From: Propionivibrio sp.
GTDB lineage: Bacteria > Pseudomonadota > Gammaproteobacteria > Burkholderiales > Rhodocyclaceae
Length of the DNA: 42,081 nucleotides
Assembly (NCBI RefSeq): GCF_029255185.1
Contig: NZ_JAPUVO010000106.1
Coordinates: forward strand, 1-42,081
Direction: 5' to 3'
The translations under genes and the position numbers were made by a program. Each line of letters starts with the position of its first letter. Position 1 is the stretch's first letter. Positions 8,817-17,060 of the stretch are shown here, in pieces. The notes beneath the pieces are model-generated. The model saw nothing but the letters and a program-made list of their open reading frames with translations. It had not been told where the DNA came from and did not search any database.

Positions 8817-10808
8817 TCAAAAATACAAGCCGCGCATGACCTGCGCAAAAGCGATCTGATCTGCCGATGGGTGTTGGAGCGCAACAGACTCCTTGTTTTG
8901 ACCGGCAGCAATTGAGTCGGGGAACATATTGAAGCTGGTATTCATGACGATTTGCGCTACCTTCGGCGTCAGTGAATGCAGCAGCGCGCCAAAAATACCC
9001 AGCCGGGTGGCAATGCGAACCGGTTTGCGGATGATGGCATCAATCACGAGAACGGCGGCTTCTTCCGGCGTTAGCGTTGGCACCTGCTCGTAGAGTTTTG
9101 TCGGCGAGATCATCGGGGTTTTGACCAGTGGCATGTTGATCGTCGTGAAGTCAATATGACGGTCAGCGAATTCCGAAGCCGCGCAACGAGTCCAGGCATC
9201 CATCGCCGCCTTTGAGGCGACATAGGCCGAGAAGCGTGGCGCATTGGTCAGGACGCCAATCGAAGAAATGTTGACCACGTGCCCCTTCTGTTTTGCAAGC
9301 ATCGCGGGGAGCAAGCCCATGGTCAGACGCAGTGCGCCAAAGTAATTGACCTCCATGGTGCGTTCGTAATCGTGGAAACGATCGAACGAGTTCTCGACGC
9401 CGCGGCGTATGGAACGACCGGCATTGTTGATCAGGATATCGACGCCGCCATACTGCTCGTTCATGAGCTTGACGAGGGCATCGCATTGCTCCTTCGCGGC
9501 GATGTCCACCACGTGGGTGATCAGCGTCAGACCTGCCGCTGCGAACTCAAGGCGGGTTTCGTCAAGCTGTTTGGCATCACGGGCGATAGTCACAGCGATG
9601 GCGCCGGCTTCGGCAATCTTGCGGATCGTGGCCTTTCCGATGCCAGAGGAACCTCCGGTGAGCAGCACAACCTTGCCGGCGACCTGGCCACGCAGGGTGT
9701 GGTCAATGAACAGATCGGGATCAAGATGGCGCTCCCAGTAATCCCACAGGCGCCAGGCGTAGGTATCGAGTGGCGGAACGGCGATGTCGGTGCCTTTGAG
9801 TACGCGCAGAGTCTCGCGGCAATCAAAACGGGTCGGGTAATTGACGAACTCGAAAATGCTGTCGGGGAGTCCGAGATCTTTCATTATCGCGTTACGGATA
9901 CGGCGAACCGGGGTCAGGGCGAACAGCGCCTTGCGGATGTGACGGGGAATGAAGCCAAAGATCGCCGCATTGATGCGCATGGTCATTTGCGGCGCGTGGG
10001 CGGCGCGGGCAAAACTGTTGAGCAGATCGCCAACCCGCATGGGGCTCGGGTCTGTCAGGTGAAAGCACTGACCGTCCTCATTTTTAAGGTGCGCAATGTA
10101 ATCCATCGCAGAAACTACAAAGTCCACCGGAACAACATTGATACGTCCGCCCTCAATGCCGATGGTCGGCATCCAGCTTGGCACAAGCTTACGGATCTTC
10201 TGGATGAGTTTGAAGAAGTAGTACGGACCATCGATCTTGTCCATCTCACCGGTACGCGAGTCGCCGACGACAATGGCCGGGCGGTAGATGCGCCACGGCA
10301 CACGGCACTCCTTGCGCACAATGGCTTCTGAGTCATGTTTGGTGCGGAAGTAGGGATTCTCGAGATGCTCGGCCTCCTCGAACATGTCTTCGCGAAAGAG
10401 TCCCTCAAATAGGCCAGCCGAGGCAATCGAGCTGACCAGGTGAAAATGTTTTACAGCAATCGTTTCGGCAAGATTGAGGGTGTTGCGCGTGCCATCGACA
10501 TTGGCGCGCTGCTGATCTTCAGCGCTGGCCTTGAGGTCGTAAATTGCGGCGAGGTGGAAAAAATGGGTGATCTTTCCTTTAAGCTTGCGCAGGTCTGTTT
10601 TTGAAACGCCCAGATGCGGCAGGGTCAGGTCACCGACGACAGGAACGACACGGCTTGGGTCGACGCCCCAATACTCGTGGTACTCGCTGATGCGCGGCAA
10701 CTCAAGGGCGCGGAGCAGAATGTATACGACGCTGTCGGGCCGTGCCAGAAGTTTGGCAACGAGGCGTTTGCCGATAAAACCGGTGGCACCAGTTACGAAA
10801 TAGTTCAT
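8817..10808 (-). CDS. Two-domain fatty acyl-CoA reductase (alcohol-forming; Maqu_2220-like SDR fusion)
   Basis: This 663-residue protein fuses two Rossmann-fold reductases. The N-terminal extended-SDR half has GATGFIG at 7-13 and the YFRTK active-site pair (Y153, K157), and resembles thioester-reductase domains. The C-terminal classical SDR half has TGGSSGIG at 384-391, NNAG at 461-464, and the S515/S516, Y529, K533 catalytic set. From memory, its whole length and segments such as DGPYYFFK, PTIGIEGGR and SSIGVLTNAPRFSAYV closely match the Marinobacter enzyme Maqu_2220, which reduces acyl-CoA through the aldehyde to the fatty alcohol. The likely product is fatty alcohol for wax esters or lipids. 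The start is supported by AGGAGG five bases before the ATG. Substrate chain length is unknown. Confidence 0.85.
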   Translation of the reverse strand: MNYFVTGATGFIGKRLVAKLLARPDSVVYILLRALELPRISEYHEYWGVDPSRVVPVVGDLTLPHLGVSKTDLRKLKGKITHFFHLAAIYDLKASAEDQQRANVDGTRNTLNLAETIAVKHFHLVSSIASAGLFEGLFREDMFEEAEHLENPYFRTKHDSEAIVRKECRVPWRIYRPAIVVGDSRTGEMDKIDGPYYFFKLIQKIRKLVPSWMPTIGIEGGRINVVPVDFVVSAMDYIAHLKNEDGQCFHLTDPSPMRVGDLLNSFARAAHAPQMTMRINAAIFGFIPRHIRKALFALTPVRRIRNAIMKDLGLPDSIFEFVNYPTRFDCRETLRVLKGTDIAVPPLDTYAWRLWDYWERHLDPDLFIDHTLRGQVAGKVVLLTGGSSGIGKATIRKIAEAGAIAVTIARDAKQLDETRLEFAAAGLTLITHVVDIAAKEQCDALVKLMNEQYGGVDILINNAGRSIRRGVENSFDRFHDYERTMEVNYFGALRLTMGLLPAMLAKQKGHVVNISSIGVLTNAPRFSAYVASKAAMDAWTRCAASEFADRHIDFTTINMPLVKTPMISPTKLYEQVPTLTPEEAAVLVIDAIIRKPVRIATRLGIFGALLHSLTPKVAQIVMNTSFNMFPDSIAAGQNKESVALQHPSADQIAFAQVMRGLYF

Positions 10809-11000
10809 TCACGCCTCCTCGGCAAACGTGTGCGGCTAACGTTGAAATCACCGGCGCGCGCGGCTTCACAGAGTAACTGCTACCTGAAATATTCGATTGA
10901 CCGGGTGCGGACTACATCACTCGGTAGTTGTTTCGCCATCGACATTTCAAAAATGGTAATTCTGAAGTCGTCCATTGACAGACCACGAAAGGGAAAATCC

Positions 11001-11165
11001 ATGGGCATTATGGCCGTAGGAATTGATCTCGCCAAGAACATCTTTGCCGTTCACAGCGTAGATAACAATGGCAAAGCAGTATTGATCAAGCCAAAAGTAT
11101 CGCGGGACCAACACGACTCTGACACTACATTCGCAATGAAAAAATCGACAAAACCCTTGCTCTGA
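11001..11165 (+). pseudogene. Truncated IS110-family transposase (N-terminal remnant)
   Basis: The frame starts MGIMAVGIDLAKNIFAVHSVD and continues through NGKAVLIKPKVSRDQ. This is the start of the RuvC-like DEDD domain of IS110-family transposases, including the first catalytic Asp in GIDLAK. Similarity stops after about 35 residues, and the frame ends at 11163-11165 after unrelated sequence. Full-length members have over 300 residues, so only a 5' stub remains. It lies in the 426-base gap between the acyl-CoA reductase start and the ovoA end. The rest of the gap (10809-11000 and 11166-11234) shows no other gene, only a short duplicated motif GCTAAAAACC near 11201-11220. Confidence 0.75.
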
Positions 11166-11234
11166 GCGGATTGCAGCGATTTTTGGTGAACAAAGCGCGG
11201 CTAAAAACCCGCTAAAAACCGCCGGAACTTCAGT

Positions 11235-13352
11235 CTAACAACGCTCCCAAATGCTCACTTCCGAGATTGTGTGCTGAAATTTCCGCCGGGTTTCACGAAT
11301 CACGAAGGGTACCGACAAAGGGCCGCGCAGCAGGCAAAAGTGCTTGCCGAGAATGGCCTTGAGTCCATCGAAGGTGGTAAAACTCTCGCCGTCCTTTTTG
11401 AAACCGCCGACCCAGGCTTCACGTTTGGTGTGTTCCGCCAGCCAGGTGTAGGGCGAGGCAATCAACAGCAAGCCACCCGGCTTGAGCCGTTGGTGCACCG
11501 CCGCGAGGAATTTCCCCGGGTTGTACAGGCGGTCAATCAGATTGGCCGCCAGAATGAGGTCGTAATCGGAGAAGACCGGCTTGAGATTGCAGGCATCGCC
11601 CTGGAAAAACTCGACCCGGTTGGCGACCTGGTCGAGCCCGAGTTCGGCTAGCGTCCGCTCCTTGTAAGTGACGAGCTCGCCCTCGTCGACCAGGGTATAG
11701 CGCAGCCTGCCCTGGTCCGCAAGTTGCGCGCCCAGACCAATGAAACGGGCGGAAAAATCGATCCCGGTGACCTGCCCGAAATGCCGCGCCAGTTCAAAGC
11801 TGGCGCGTCCCGTGGCGCAGCCCAGATCGAGGGCTTTTGCTGCCGGCCTGTCGCCCATCGCGTCAATCGCCAACTGGGCCAGCGCACGCGGAAAATTCGG
11901 CACATCGAAGTACGTATCGCCGTAGTGGAACTCAGCGTACTCGGATACCAACCGATCGGTCTCATAATGCGACGCCTGAGCGGTAGCCGGGACGCTGGAG
12001 ACGATATAGCGGAATCCGGCGTGCTGGAAGAAATGCCGGCGAAAGGCGTAACGCGACGAGGGTGACGCCTCGTTACCGCAGGCGATCCACGATCCGCCCT
12101 TGATCAGGTTATGGCGCCCATCGAAGGTGGGGGTCGTAAAATCGTCGTAGACCGGATGGACCTGAAAACCGGCGAAGGGATAGATTGGCGTCTCGGTCCA
12201 CTGCCAGACGTTGCCGATCACGTCAAACAGCGGGCCATGCGCAAACTCGGTGACCGGGCACGATGACGCGTAATGGTCAAGCTGGATGTTCGCCGTGGCG
12301 GCACCTTCAGCGATAAGAGCGGTGTCCTGGGTGATTCCGGCGAATTGGCGCAGCGCCTGCCATTCGTCTTCGCTCGGCAGACGCACTGCCGCGCCGCTCA
12401 CGCGCGCCTTCCACTGGCAGAACGCCCTGGCCTCGTGGCAGTTGGTTTCGACCGGCCAGTTCCAGGGCATAGCAACTTCTTCGAGCATCAGGCGCAAACG
12501 CCAGTGCACACCGTCCCGGACCCAGAAGCTTGGATGTTCGGCTCGCGCAAAAATCTTCCAGCTCCAAGCTTCGTCGGTCCATAGCGAATCGTCGGCATAG
12601 CCACCAGCCTCGACGAATGCCAGATACTCCTGATTGGAGACCAGATAACGGCTGGCCTGAAAAGCGGCAGTGGACACCTCATGGCTGCCGTATTCGTTGT
12701 CCCAGCCATAGACCGGATCGCTATGCATTCGACCGAGCCGCAATGTTGCCGGCGGAATGTCCACCAGTTCGTTTGACGGCGCCGTCCCAGCCTCCCGGCA
12801 AGGCTCCCACGCCGGGTGTGGCGCAACATACTTGAGCTGGTGCTGACGAATGAGGACGGATGAGGTTTCAAGATGGATGCGCTCGTGCTCGATGCCCATC
12901 AAAATAACCCACCAGGGATGTTCCCAGCCGATCGGCAGGATCAGCGGCAAGTTCCGGATCAACTGCTCGACGGTGACCCGCACGGCCTTGCGATAGGCTT
13001 TTACCGCGTCCACTCCTGGCCAGTCATAGCGTCCTTCGCCAAGGTCATCCCAGCTCATTTCATCGACCCCGACGGCAAATATCGATTCCAGTTCAGGATT
13101 GATGCGTTTATCGATCAGTCCAGCCAACAGCAGCTTGTTGATGAAAAACGTCGCGGTGTGACCAAAGTAAAAAATCAGCGGGTGGCGCAGCGCGATTGGC
13201 TTGCTGAAATAAGCTTCAGCGCAGGTCAACACCTCAAAAAGCTGTTCGTAGCGGTCAAATGTGGCGTGAAAATAGGCGAGAATCTCCGCACGTTTTTGCT
13301 CGACATTGACGCCGGTCAGCAAGGGCGATCTTGGAAAAATTGGACGTGCCAT
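11235..13352 (-). CDS. ovoA: 5-histidylcysteine sulfoxide synthase / mercaptohistidine methyltransferase OvoA
   Basis: This 705-residue trifunctional enzyme belongs to ovothiol biosynthesis. It joins cysteine to the histidine ring with a non-heme iron centre and, through its C-terminal domain, methylates the imidazole. The DinB-like N-terminal domain supplies the iron-binding histidines: H65 in FYFGHTATF, and H156/H160 in GIEHERIH. A formylglycine-generating-enzyme-like domain spans about 200-455 (GNVWQWTETP, IKGGSW, FRRHFFQHAGFRY). A class I SAM methyltransferase begins near 500, with motif I DLGCATG at 509-515. The length and three-domain order match OvoA rather than EgtB, which lacks the methyltransferase. 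The 13353-13416 leader separates it from the restriction-gene stub. The sulfoxide lyase OvoB is not evident beside it. Confidence 0.93.
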   Translation of the reverse strand: MARPIFPRSPLLTGVNVEQKRAEILAYFHATFDRYEQLFEVLTCAEAYFSKPIALRHPLIFYFGHTATFFINKLLLAGLIDKRINPELESIFAVGVDEMSWDDLGEGRYDWPGVDAVKAYRKAVRVTVEQLIRNLPLILPIGWEHPWWVILMGIEHERIHLETSSVLIRQHQLKYVAPHPAWEPCREAGTAPSNELVDIPPATLRLGRMHSDPVYGWDNEYGSHEVSTAAFQASRYLVSNQEYLAFVEAGGYADDSLWTDEAWSWKIFARAEHPSFWVRDGVHWRLRLMLEEVAMPWNWPVETNCHEARAFCQWKARVSGAAVRLPSEDEWQALRQFAGITQDTALIAEGAATANIQLDHYASSCPVTEFAHGPLFDVIGNVWQWTETPIYPFAGFQVHPVYDDFTTPTFDGRHNLIKGGSWIACGNEASPSSRYAFRRHFFQHAGFRYIVSSVPATAQASHYETDRLVSEYAEFHYGDTYFDVPNFPRALAQLAIDAMGDRPAAKALDLGCATGRASFELARHFGQVTGIDFSARFIGLGAQLADQGRLRYTLVDEGELVTYKERTLAELGLDQVANRVEFFQGDACNLKPVFSDYDLILAANLIDRLYNPGKFLAAVHQRLKPGGLLLIASPYTWLAEHTKREAWVGGFKKDGESFTTFDGLKAILGKHFCLLRGPLSVPFVIRETRRKFQHTISEVSIWERC

Positions 13353-13416
13353 GGGAAATCCGGCCTTCAGCAGTGGTTCAGGATATCCTGATTGACCTGC
13401 ATTTTAATCGCTCGAA

Positions 13417-13623
13417 TCAAACTGCGCAGTAATAGACGCCGACCGAAGAACATTGAAACAGAGCATCCTGCATCGCCTTCAATTCTTCAGCGGATCGTGC
13501 TTTCGGATCGCGCAGCGCAGGCACTTCATCAACCGCCCGATGCAGACGACGTAAGCTTTCGGCTTGTGGTTCGCGCAAGCTTAAACGGCTACTAATCGAG
13601 TGAACGATGTTTTCCAGACTCAT
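13417..13623 (-). pseudogene. N-terminal stub of a type III-like restriction helicase (Res subunit)
   Basis: A 68-codon frame begins MSLENIVHSISSRLSLREPQ and continues ESLRRLHRAVDEVP. This is the characteristic start of DEAD/DEAH-helicase Res proteins of type III-like restriction systems, which normally run to about 900 residues. Similarity holds to about residue 57 (MQDALFQ), just before the helicase core would begin. The frame then reads through 11 unrelated codons to TGA. No Walker A, DEAD box or nuclease motif follows, and ovoA starts 64 bases on. Its ATG overlaps the stop of the DUF1016 gene (ATGA at 13620-13623), so the original operon coupling survives. The identification is from family memory and should be confirmed by alignment. 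Confidence 0.75.
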
Positions 13624-14786
13624 TCCAGAGCTTTCTTCTTGCGGGCCGACCGTGCAGCCGGTTTGCGCGATCCGGTGACCGCTTCCACTGGCGCCAAATA
13701 CCGGAGCTCACGCCTCATCTCGCTTTCCAACTCTTCAACGGTCGGCAAATAAAGCTGGTAGCGGCTGGTGAAAATGTTGCGTTCTTGCTGATCGCCCAAC
13801 GTGTACCTCACCACCGCATCGTTCTTGTCCGGGCAAAGGATCAATCCCAGGGTCGGGTTGTCGCCTTCGGTGCGCCGTTCGCGGTCGTAGTAAGTCACGT
13901 AAAACTGAATCTGGCCCAGATCGGCGTGCGTTAGCTTGCCCACTTTCAGGTCGATCAGCACAAAGCATTTCAACACCGTGTGATAAAAAACCAGATCGAT
14001 GTAAAAGTGGTCGCCGTCGAGCGTGATGCGCTCCTGCCGGGAAACAAAGGCAAAGCCCTTGCCCAGTTCCAGCAAGAAGGTTTGTAGATTGTCGATGAGC
14101 GCCTGCTCAAGCTTCGACTCCACCAGGCGCGGCGATGCGGGCAGGTCAAGAAACTCCAGCACCACCGGGTCTTTCAGCGCGTCGATGGGCTGCGTGATTT
14201 CCTGTCCTTGAACGGCTAGGCGCATCAGCCCTTTTTTGTCACGACTTTTCGCCAGCCGGTCGAATAGCAGACTGCCGATCTGGCGCTCCAGTTCCCGTGC
14301 GGACCACGCGTTACGCGCTGCCTCGATCTCATAGAAAGTGCGCGCTTCGTCACGGCTCACGCGCAGCAAATTGCGATAGTGCGTCCATGAAAGGTTCGAA
14401 TTCAGTTGGCCCGGCTTGCACGCTTCGCCCGGCATGGCTTCGTGAATGTCCAGTGCGTTCAGTGAAACGCTGGAATTCCGGGATTCGATCAACAGCGGAT
14501 AGGAAAGGTAGAAACTGCGGCAGTATTCCAATTGACGTACCGACCAGCCCTTCCCAAATTCCCGAAAAAGCCGCTCGGCAAGATCCGTCAGCAAGGCATC
14601 GCCATAACCCGCACGCCGCTTCCCCGCTTGCTCTTCCTCAACGATTTTCCGCCCGACCAGCCAATTCGCAATGACTTGTGTCGTGTTGACGGTACGGGCA
14701 ATGTTGCTGCGTGCCGCCTCCAGAATTTCACGTGCCCGCCCGTACAGCGCTGGCGCAGCAGGCACCGATGAATCGTTTTTTGCCAT
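13620..14786 (-). CDS. DUF1016 (YhcG-like) PD-(D/E)XK nuclease family protein
   Basis: This 388-residue protein has an N-terminal DUF1016_N helical domain (about 10-180, with GWSVRQLEYCRSFY and LSWTHYRNLLRV) and a C-terminal PD-(D/E)XK nuclease-like domain. The probable catalytic set is E227, D264 in FYIDLVFYH, and D279/K281 in LIDLKVGK, followed by GQIQFYVTYYD. The tail is rich in Lys, Arg and Ala. I chose the ATG at 14786 because AGGAGG lies seven bases before it. A TTG two codons upstream would leave only one base of spacing. The gene is intact and sits between stubs of mod and res genes, a position DUF1016 genes often take in type III-like restriction loci. Its precise role there is unknown. 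Confidence 0.85.
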   Translation of the reverse strand: MAKNDSSVPAAPALYGRAREILEAARSNIARTVNTTQVIANWLVGRKIVEEEQAGKRRAGYGDALLTDLAERLFREFGKGWSVRQLEYCRSFYLSYPLLIESRNSSVSLNALDIHEAMPGEACKPGQLNSNLSWTHYRNLLRVSRDEARTFYEIEAARNAWSARELERQIGSLLFDRLAKSRDKKGLMRLAVQGQEITQPIDALKDPVVLEFLDLPASPRLVESKLEQALIDNLQTFLLELGKGFAFVSRQERITLDGDHFYIDLVFYHTVLKCFVLIDLKVGKLTHADLGQIQFYVTYYDRERRTEGDNPTLGLILCPDKNDAVVRYTLGDQQERNIFTSRYQLYLPTVEELESEMRRELRYLAPVEAVTGSRKPAARSARKKKALE

Positions 14787-14843
14787 GCTCAATCCTCCTC
14801 ACAAAACAAACCGCCTTGCGCTGGATTCGCGGCACGAGACTTT

Positions 14844-14865
14844 CTCCCCTCGCACTCCAGGAGAG
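14844..14865. repeat. Small hairpin between mod stub and DUF1016 gene
   Basis: CTCCCCT (14844-14850) pairs with AGGAGAG (14859-14865) in a 7-bp stem with one G-T pair and an eight-base loop. It lies in the sequence that replaced the missing body of the methyltransferase gene and may be a copy of an intergenic repeat. No function can be assigned. Confidence 0.4.
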
Positions 14866-14892
14866 GTGTCGGGGGTGACAGTGCTCACCCAA

Positions 14893-14991
14893 CTAGCTTT
14901 TCTCAGAATCGCCCAACAAAATACGCGGCTCCAGCTTCGGACGCGCATCCTTGCCGATCCAGGTGAGTTCGAGTTTTTGTTTCTTGCTCAT
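14893..14991 (-). pseudogene. N-terminal stub of a type III-like DNA methyltransferase (Mod subunit)
   Basis: A 32-codon frame reads MSKKQKLELTWIGKDARPKL and ends EPRILLGDSEKS followed by TAG. This matches the conserved start of site-specific adenine methyltransferases of type III-like systems, where the serine is normally followed by Tyr-His and then the DPPY-bearing catalytic domain. Here the matching sequence stops exactly at the TAG, and the next 100 bases are unrelated and contain a hairpin. The frame starts 18 bases after the DUF262 stop, so gene order is preserved. It is too short for the usual gene-length cut-off. As a methyltransferase it is certainly non-functional. Confidence 0.75.
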
Positions 14992-15009
14992 GAAATTCTG
15001 TCGCCCGCC

Positions 15010-16725
15010 TTAACCGATTTGCGCGATACGCCAAACAGCCGTGGCTTGTGCCGCCATCCAGTTTTGGTGCGCGGCGATGCGCTCAGGTGTCCATTCGGCG
15101 TGATCGGTCGCCAGCCTGCGTGTGATGGCAAAGCCGCTTTGTTCGAATACGGGACGTTTGGCCGCGTAGCCTGTATTACCCAAGTCCTTGTTGGCGCCCG
15201 CCTGCATCAAGGTCATGTTGCCGAGGCGATAGGTCAAGGCATCGACCTCTTCGTCGGTGAATGCCTCCCAGCCGGTCTGGGGATTCTGCGGCAGGACATG
15301 TTCTATATTGAAGCTGTCGCTAGTGAAATTATGGTCTTGCGAGGACAAATGTTTTTCCAGCGCGCACAAGATGAAGCGAACTACGCGGTTGTTGCGTGAT
15401 TGCGTCGTACGGATGGTTTTCTCGGCAAAGGCGGAGCGGAATGCTGCGTCACTGGGGTAGATGCTTTGCATTGCAGCAAGCGCTGCGCCCAGATTCGCCA
15501 CTTCGCCTTTTGCGATGCGTTCTGCAACAGCGTTATAGGTTCTTTCCTGTTCGGCAGTGCTATAGCTACAAATGACATTGAAGCGCATTGAAATTACTAC
15601 GCAGGCCCGCATCAGTCCGGCAAAATCCGGCGTATCGAAGATGCGCTTGGCCGCTAACAGCAAAGGCAAGGGCTGACGAACATTGAAGGTGCGCAATGTA
15701 CTGGCGAACCCTTTGATCTCCTGCGGCCAATCAGAGGCTTCAGGTGAAGATAAAGCGAGGTAGGTATCGAGGTCTTCTTCCATGTCACGCAGGAGTTGGA
15801 AAACCATCTCGCGCGAATTGACCTGATTTCGGACGGTTTTGAACAGTTCGGCCTGGCGCGCAAAAGTACGGCGGCTATTCCAGTGGGCGCGCAGGAAATC
15901 CGGGAAACTTTCCGCCCCCAAACGTCCAACCATGGCCTCCCAGCGTTCTTCCAAATTGCGTAATTCGTGATCCTTGTCGTTTCCGCGATCGAGTACGGAA
16001 AACAAGTAGTTTTTCAGCAGGTCGGTTGCCGACAGCCGTACTCCGCGCGCATTCAAGGTTTCAAAGACCTTGTAGGCGTTCAGCTCATCCGTAACCGTGA
16101 TGACCGTAAAAAATAGTCGGTCGCTCATGTCCTCAACGAATTGAGCCAAGCGCATGCCCTCGGTGCCCGTACTCTTTTTCAGGAACTCTGTCACGCGCCG
16201 GTCAAACCACTCAAAAGCTTTCCGCAGCAGATGCTCGGACGCACGAAAACCGCGTTGGGGCAGATGACCCATCGGCACCATGAAATCCTGGTAATAGCTG
16301 TTGTTGTTGCGGTTCAGCGTCAGCTTGGGACGTGCGATCAGGGTTACCGGATCAAGATAGCCCACATAGGTCTGGCGAATTTGCTCCATTCGCCGCCCAT
16401 TGGCTTCGGAGTCGTTACCCGCGTCAATCAGCCGTTGCAGGTTTTTCAACACCGCAAGCACGATGATGCTGACGGTGGTCAGACGTTGCTGCCCATCGAT
16501 GACTTCAAAGGTTTTGTCGTCCGCAGATTGCAGGACAAGATAGCCCATATAGTGAGCTGGTTCGCCCCCCGACTGTAGCGTTCCCATCAAGTCCATCCAC
16601 AAGTCTTCCCATTCATCGTCAGTCCAACTGTAGTCACGCTGAAAACGGGGAATGCGGTATGTCAGCCCATTGCCAATGAGCTTGCGAAATGTATTGTTTT
16701 CAGTCTTGAAGTTCGTTGCGGCCAT
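15010..16725 (-). CDS. DUF262/DUF1524 (GmrSD-like) protein
   Basis: This 571-residue protein has the ParB-like DUF262 domain at its N-terminus (IPRFQRDYSW at 25-34, IDGQQRLTT at 76-84, then FETLNARGVRLSATDLLKN). A C-terminal DUF1524 HNH-type nuclease domain carries FNIEHVLPQ with H476 and a GNMTLMQAGANKDLGN segment. The same domain pair makes up GmrSD, a type IV nuclease against modified phage DNA. In such proteins the DUF262 part binds or hydrolyses nucleotide and the HNH part cuts DNA. The start at 16725 is preferred over a GTG one codon upstream because AGGAGG sits five bases before the ATG. It is the first gene of an operon with the mod stub, DUF1016 and res stub. Confidence 0.88.
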   Translation of the reverse strand: MAATNFKTENNTFRKLIGNGLTYRIPRFQRDYSWTDDEWEDLWMDLMGTLQSGGEPAHYMGYLVLQSADDKTFEVIDGQQRLTTVSIIVLAVLKNLQRLIDAGNDSEANGRRMEQIRQTYVGYLDPVTLIARPKLTLNRNNNSYYQDFMVPMGHLPQRGFRASEHLLRKAFEWFDRRVTEFLKKSTGTEGMRLAQFVEDMSDRLFFTVITVTDELNAYKVFETLNARGVRLSATDLLKNYLFSVLDRGNDKDHELRNLEERWEAMVGRLGAESFPDFLRAHWNSRRTFARQAELFKTVRNQVNSREMVFQLLRDMEEDLDTYLALSSPEASDWPQEIKGFASTLRTFNVRQPLPLLLAAKRIFDTPDFAGLMRACVVISMRFNVICSYSTAEQERTYNAVAERIAKGEVANLGAALAAMQSIYPSDAAFRSAFAEKTIRTTQSRNNRVVRFILCALEKHLSSQDHNFTSDSFNIEHVLPQNPQTGWEAFTDEEVDALTYRLGNMTLMQAGANKDLGNTGYAAKRPVFEQSGFAITRRLATDHAEWTPERIAAHQNWMAAQATAVWRIAQIG

Positions 16726-17060
16726 CACAGCCTCCTTTGAATACGCATGCTCATCTTATGTACTGCGCTGCGGACTGTAGGTCATTGCTTGCTTGTTTTT
16801 TCTGCATTGCAGATAGTACTACGGCATTGACGACGCCGACTTGCCCAGTGGCTTGGTGACGTGCAGAAAATGCTGAACACATGTTGGCCTTGCCCTTAAT
16901 CGTGCCAACCGGCATTGTGATGCGTATTGGGACAGCAATCTGAAGCACGCAGCATGAGCTGCTGCTACATCAGTTTGAATCGCACCTCTCGAACGGGGTA
17001 AGCTGCTCACGCATTCTCGCCCGAATCGTAGCAACCGTGGTTTCCAGAGAAAATTGGCCT
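16726..17060. other. Gene-free divergent intergenic region
   Basis: These 335 bases separate the DUF262 gene (leftward) from the chaN-like gene (rightward) and should contain both promoters. Short open frames on the minus strand do not resemble any family I know. I see two small palindromes, TCTGCATTGCAGA near 16800 and GCAGC-ATGA-GCTGC near 16950, and no convincing promoter hexamers. Confidence 0.5.

Noticed and set aside
9279-10331. 350-codon plus-strand frame opposite the acyl-CoA reductase
   Set aside because: Shadow of a gene with two intact catalytic domains.
16751-17034. Short minus-strand frames in the DUF262/chaN gap
   Set aside because: There is no recognisable family, no good ribosome site, and the frames overlap in two readings.
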